64,000 nt of DNA, taken from positions 62,001 through 126,000 of the forward strand of contig NZ_QEQQ01000017.1 in NCBI RefSeq assembly GCF_003097235.1. Reading direction: 5' to 3'. This stretch comes from Pseudomonas sp. CC120222-01a. Its GTDB lineage: Bacteria > Pseudomonadota > Gammaproteobacteria > Pseudomonadales > Pseudomonadaceae. Below the pieces are notes generated by a model. It was not told the DNA's origin. It worked only from the letters and a program-made list of their open reading frames with translations, and made no database searches. Positions 60,840 through 64,000 of the stretch are shown here, in pieces. Made by a program: the position numbers and the translations under genes. The first letter of the stretch is position 1. Each line of letters opens with the position of its first letter.

Positions 60840-63800
60840 CAGGCTTCTCCTGCAACGGTTGCGGTGCTGTTGGCGCGGCGCCCGGCCAGGCGTTGCACCA
60901 GCACATAGAACAAAGGAATGAAGAACAGGCCAAGCACGGTGGCGGCCAGCATGCCACCCAGCACCCCGGTACCGATCGCCTGCCGCCCGCCCGCGCCGGC
61001 GCCGCTGCTCAGTGCCAGCGGCAGAACGCCGAGGATGAACGCCAGCGAAGTCATCAGCACCGGGCGCAGGCGGATGCGCACGGCCTCCAGGGTGGCAGTG
61101 AGCAAGTCCTGGCCGCGTTCGTAACCTTCCTTGGCGAACTCGACGATCAGGATCGCGTTCTTCGCCGCCAGGCCCACGGTGGTCAGCAACCCGACCTGGA
61201 AGTACACGTCGTTGGCCAGCCCGCGCAGGCCGGTCAGCAGCAGCGCGCCCAGGATGCCCACCGGCACCACCAGCATCACGGCAAACGGCACCGACCAGCT
61301 TTCGTACAGGGCAGCCAGGCACAGGAAGACGAACAGAATCGAAATGGCGTACAGCAGCGGTGCCTGGTTGCCGGCCAGGCGTTCCTGATACGACTGCCCG
61401 GCCCAGGCGTAGCCGATGCCATTGGGCAATTGCGCCATGATCTGCTCGACTGCGGTCATGGCATCGCCGGAGCTGACGCCCGCTGCCGGCTCGCCCACCA
61501 GCTCGTACGAACCGAAACCGTTGAAGCGCTCCAGCAGCGGCGAGGCGGTGCTCCATGAAGTGCTGGTGAAGGCCGACAACGGCACCATGGCGTCGCTGTC
61601 GTTGCGCACGTACCAGGCGCCGATATCTTCGGCCTGCATGCGCTTGTCGGCCTCGCCTTGCAGGTAGACCTTCTTCACCCGCCCGGCGTCGATGAAGTCG
61701 TTGACGTAGCTGCCGCCCATCACCGTGCTCAGGGTGGCGTTGATGTCGCTGGCGGCAACGCCCATGGCGCCGGCCTTGCGGTCGTCGATGGCGACGTTCA
61801 GCTGCGGTGTGTCTTCCAGGCCCTGGGCGCGCACGTTGGCCAGGCGCGGGTCCTTGGCGGCCAGGGCGATGAACTGGTTGCGCGCCTTGAGCAGCTCGGC
61901 ATGGCCGAGGCCGCCGAGGTCCTGCAGCTGCACATCGAAACCGGAGCTCTGGCCCAGGCCCTGGATGGCCGGCGGGGCGATGACGAAGACGTTGGCGTCG
62001 AGGATCGACGACAGCGCCATGTTGGCCCGGCGTGCCACGGCTGCCGCACTGTGTTCGTCACCCTGGCGCTCGCTCCAGTCCTTGAGCTTGATGAAACCGC
62101 GCCCGGAGTTCTGCGCGTTGCCGCCATTGCCCAGGCCGCGCACGGTCAGGATCGAATCGACTTCCGGTTGCTCGAGCATGTAGTCCTGCACCTGGCGGCT
62201 CACCGCCTGCAGGCGCTGGTCGGTGCCGCCGACTGGCAGGGTCATCTGCATCATCAGCATGCCCTGGTCCTCCTCGGGCAGGAACGCTGTCGGCAGCTTG
62301 TGGAACATCAGCACCACGCCGCCGAGCACCAGGGCGTACACCAGCAGGCTGCGCAGTGGCCGCGCCAGCACCTTGCCGACGGCTCGCTGGTAGCGCTCGG
62401 ACATGCGCTCGAAATTGCTGTTGAACCAGCCGAAGAAGCCGCGCCGTGTGACGCCGTGGTCGGCCAGCGGCTTGAGCAGGGTGGCGCACAGCGCTGGCGT
62501 CAGGGTCATGGCCACCAGCACCGACAGGGCCATGGCCGCGACCAGGGTCACCGAGAACTGCCGGTAGATCACCCCGGTGGAGCCGCCGAAGAAGGCCATG
62601 GGGATGAACACCGCCGACAGCACCACGGCGATGCCGACCAGCGCGCCGCTGATCTCGCCCATCGACTGGCGCGTCGCCTCGCGGGGTGCCAGGCCTTTTT
62701 CGGCCATGATGCGCTCGACGTTCTCCACCACTACGATGGCATCGTCCACCAGCAAGCCGATGGCCAGCACCATGCCGAACATGGTCAGGGTGTTGATCGA
62801 GTAACCGAGCAGGGCCAGCACCCCGAACGTACCGAGCAGTACGACCGGTACGGCGATGGCCGGGATCAGCGTGGCGCGCAGGTTCTGCATGAACAGGTAC
62901 ATGATCAGCACCACCAGGGCGATGGCTTCGAACAGCGTCTTGACCACCTCCTCGATGGAGATCTTCACGAACGGCGCGGTGTTGTAGGCCACCTCACTGC
63001 GCAATTGCAGCTTGCTGGGGAAGAACTGCTGCAGTTCGGCCAGCTTGGCCTGCACCGCGTCGGCAACGTCCAGGGCGTTGGCGCCGGTGGCCAGGCTTAC
63101 CGCCAGGCCGCCAGACGGCCGGCCGTTGTGCTCGGCGATCACGTCGTAGCTCTCGCTGCCCAGTTCGACCTGGGCCACGTCGGCCAGGGTCACCACCGCG
63201 CCGGCGCTGTTGTGCTTGAGTACCACGTCACGGAACTGTGCAGCGGTCTGCAGCTTGCTGCGGGCGTTGATGGTGGCGTTGAGCTGTTGCCCGGCGCGGG
63301 CGGGCAGGGCGCCGAGCTGGCCGGCCGAGGTGTCGACGTTCTGTGCTTCCAGCGCGCTGCTTACGTCCGATGGCATCAGCGCATACTGCTTGAGCTTGTC
63401 CGGGTCGAGCCAGATGCGCATGGCGTAGCTCGAGCCCAGGGTGGTCACTTCGCCGACACCGCTGACCCGGCTGATCTGGTCGTACAGGGTGCTGGAGATG
63501 AAGTCGCTGATGTCCGTGGCGCCGATGTCGGGGTTGTCCGACACCAGGGAGACGATGATCAGGAAGTCGCTGGCCGAGTTGTGGATCTCGATGCCTTGCT
63601 GCTGCACCGTGTCGGGCAACCGCGCCTTGGCCTGCTCCAGCTTGGTCTGTACCAGCATCTGCGCGGTGTTGATGTCGGTGCCGGCCTCGAAGGTCAGGGT
63701 GATCTTGGCGCTGCCCGATGAACTGCTGCTCGACGACATGTAGGTCAGGCCGTCGAGGCCGGTCATCTGTTGCTCGATGACCTGGGTCACCGAGTCTTCC

Positions 63801-63970
63801 ATGGTCTTGGCCGACGCGCCGGTGTAGGTGGCGCTGAGACTGATTTGCGGCGGAGCGATGTTGGGGTACTGCGCCAGCGGCAGCTTGAAGATGGCCAGGC
63901 CGCCACCCAGCATCACCAGGATGGCGATGACCCAGGCGAAGATCGGCCGGTCGATGAAGAAACGTGCCAT
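60839..63970 (-). CDS. RND multidrug efflux transporter (HAE-1/AcrB family)
   Basis: 1043 residues, twelve helices with two large periplasmic loops. Start MARFFIDRPIFAWVIAILVMLGGGLAIFKLPLAQYPNIAPP is typical of HAE-1 pumps. Helix four proton-relay aspartates are in LAIGLLVDDAIVVVENVERIM (DD). It expels drugs or solvents with the outer membrane factor, driven by protons. ATG 63970. The adaptor gene should lie upstream outside the window; its last codons are visible. Confidence 0.95.
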   Translation of the reverse strand: MARFFIDRPIFAWVIAILVMLGGGLAIFKLPLAQYPNIAPPQISLSATYTGASAKTMEDSVTQVIEQQMTGLDGLTYMSSSSSSSGSAKITLTFEAGTDINTAQMLVQTKLEQAKARLPDTVQQQGIEIHNSASDFLIIVSLVSDNPDIGATDISDFISSTLYDQISRVSGVGEVTTLGSSYAMRIWLDPDKLKQYALMPSDVSSALEAQNVDTSAGQLGALPARAGQQLNATINARSKLQTAAQFRDVVLKHNSAGAVVTLADVAQVELGSESYDVIAEHNGRPSGGLAVSLATGANALDVADAVQAKLAELQQFFPSKLQLRSEVAYNTAPFVKISIEEVVKTLFEAIALVVLIMYLFMQNLRATLIPAIAVPVVLLGTFGVLALLGYSINTLTMFGMVLAIGLLVDDAIVVVENVERIMAEKGLAPREATRQSMGEISGALVGIAVVLSAVFIPMAFFGGSTGVIYRQFSVTLVAAMALSVLVAMTLTPALCATLLKPLADHGVTRRGFFGWFNSNFERMSERYQRAVGKVLARPLRSLLVYALVLGGVVLMFHKLPTAFLPEEDQGMLMMQMTLPVGGTDQRLQAVSRQVQDYMLEQPEVDSILTVRGLGNGGNAQNSGRGFIKLKDWSERQGDEHSAAAVARRANMALSSILDANVFVIAPPAIQGLGQSSGFDVQLQDLGGLGHAELLKARNQFIALAAKDPRLANVRAQGLEDTPQLNVAIDDRKAGAMGVAASDINATLSTVMGGSYVNDFIDAGRVKKVYLQGEADKRMQAEDIGAWYVRNDSDAMVPLSAFTSTSWSTASPLLERFNGFGSYELVGEPAAGVSSGDAMTAVEQIMAQLPNGIGYAWAGQSYQERLAGNQAPLLYAISILFVFLCLAALYESWSVPFAVMLVVPVGILGALLLTGLRGLANDVYFQVGLLTTVGLAAKNAILIVEFAKEGYERGQDLLTATLEAVRIRLRPVLMTSLAFILGVLPLALSSGAGAGGRQAIGTGVLGGMLAATVLGLFFIPLFYVLVQRLAGRRANSTATVAGEA

Positions 63971-63980
63971 GTAATACGCC

Positions 63981-64000
63981 TCAGTTGCTGTCGTTATGGG
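63981..64000 (-). CDS. C-terminal end of the RND adaptor (membrane fusion) gene, cut by window edge
   Basis: Upstream of the pump ATG, the minus strand reads ...HNDSN then TGA (63981-63983), ten bases before the pump start. By gene order in RND operons this is the last few codons of the periplasmic adaptor. Only six codons are visible, so this is inferred from position. Confidence 0.5.

Noticed and set aside
60840..61556. 5' extension of the efflux lipoprotein frame into the pump gene
   Set aside because: Overlaps the pump in another frame; the lipoprotein signal with LTGC begins at 60839.
61658..63721. 687-codon plus-strand frame inside the RND pump gene
   Set aside because: Rich in His/Gln/Val typical of antisense frames; pump motifs are clear on the minus strand.

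Overview
The window reads as chromosomal DNA of a fluorescent Pseudomonas, most likely of the P. putida group. It has high GC, strong third-position GC bias, OprD and OprB porins, a membrane PQQ glucose dehydrogenase, many LysR regulators, and two families of REP palindromes between genes. Gene order and content suggest an ordinary core and accessory chromosome. No integrase, transposase, tRNA, rRNA or CRISPR array was seen.

Layout. 0-3 kb: a galactarate/altronate-type dehydratase with an OprD porin, then a strong terminator. 3-5.4 kb: a small stress-type neighbourhood (hemerythrin, SDR oxidoreductase, PfpI/DJ-1) in which three of four genes look damaged (a frameshift, an internal deletion, a 5' truncation); a free-standing terminator suggests a small RNA. 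5.4-7.5 kb: a LysR gene divergent from a quinone-oxidoreductase-like dehydrogenase. 8-14.6 kb: an unknown 455-residue protein, a MocR-like regulator without its PLP lysine, a FAN1-type VRR-NUC nuclease, and an Fe-S helicase fused to a PD-(D/E)XK nuclease, in close succession. 14.7-20 kb: pgm, pirin and a UvrD-like helicase. 19.8-24.7 kb: a 1623-residue toxin/effector-like protein with leucine-rich repeats and an NEL ubiquitin-ligase domain. 24.8-30.4 kb: two alpha/beta hydrolases (one without its nucleophile serine), VOC proteins, an MHS transporter with a large inserted loop, and small unknowns.

30.7-37.1 kb: an apparent nitrogen-compound utilisation locus (LysR, Rid protein, FMO, DUF1028, ArgE-like peptidase, basic amino acid antiporter). 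37.2-41 kb: OprB porin and Gcd for periplasmic glucose oxidation. 41.2-50.9 kb: regulators and transporters (cupin, three LysR, MFS, LysE, GlxA-type AraC, AEC), a CAP protein, a SleB-like hydrolase and SodC. 51-57 kb: a START protein, an AllE-type aminohydrolase, an LLM monooxygenase with a sulfonate-type binding protein, an NHL-like periplasmic protein and an EamA exporter. 57.1-59.4 kb: a methyltransferase, then a PAP2 phosphatase paired with a membrane-anchored histidine phosphatase. 59.4-64 kb: an RND efflux operon whose adaptor gene is cut by the window edge.

All functional calls come from reading translated sequence and recalled family features; no database search was run. Start codons were chosen from ribosome-binding sites, overlaps with the previous gene and family N-termini, so several differ from the longest open frame.
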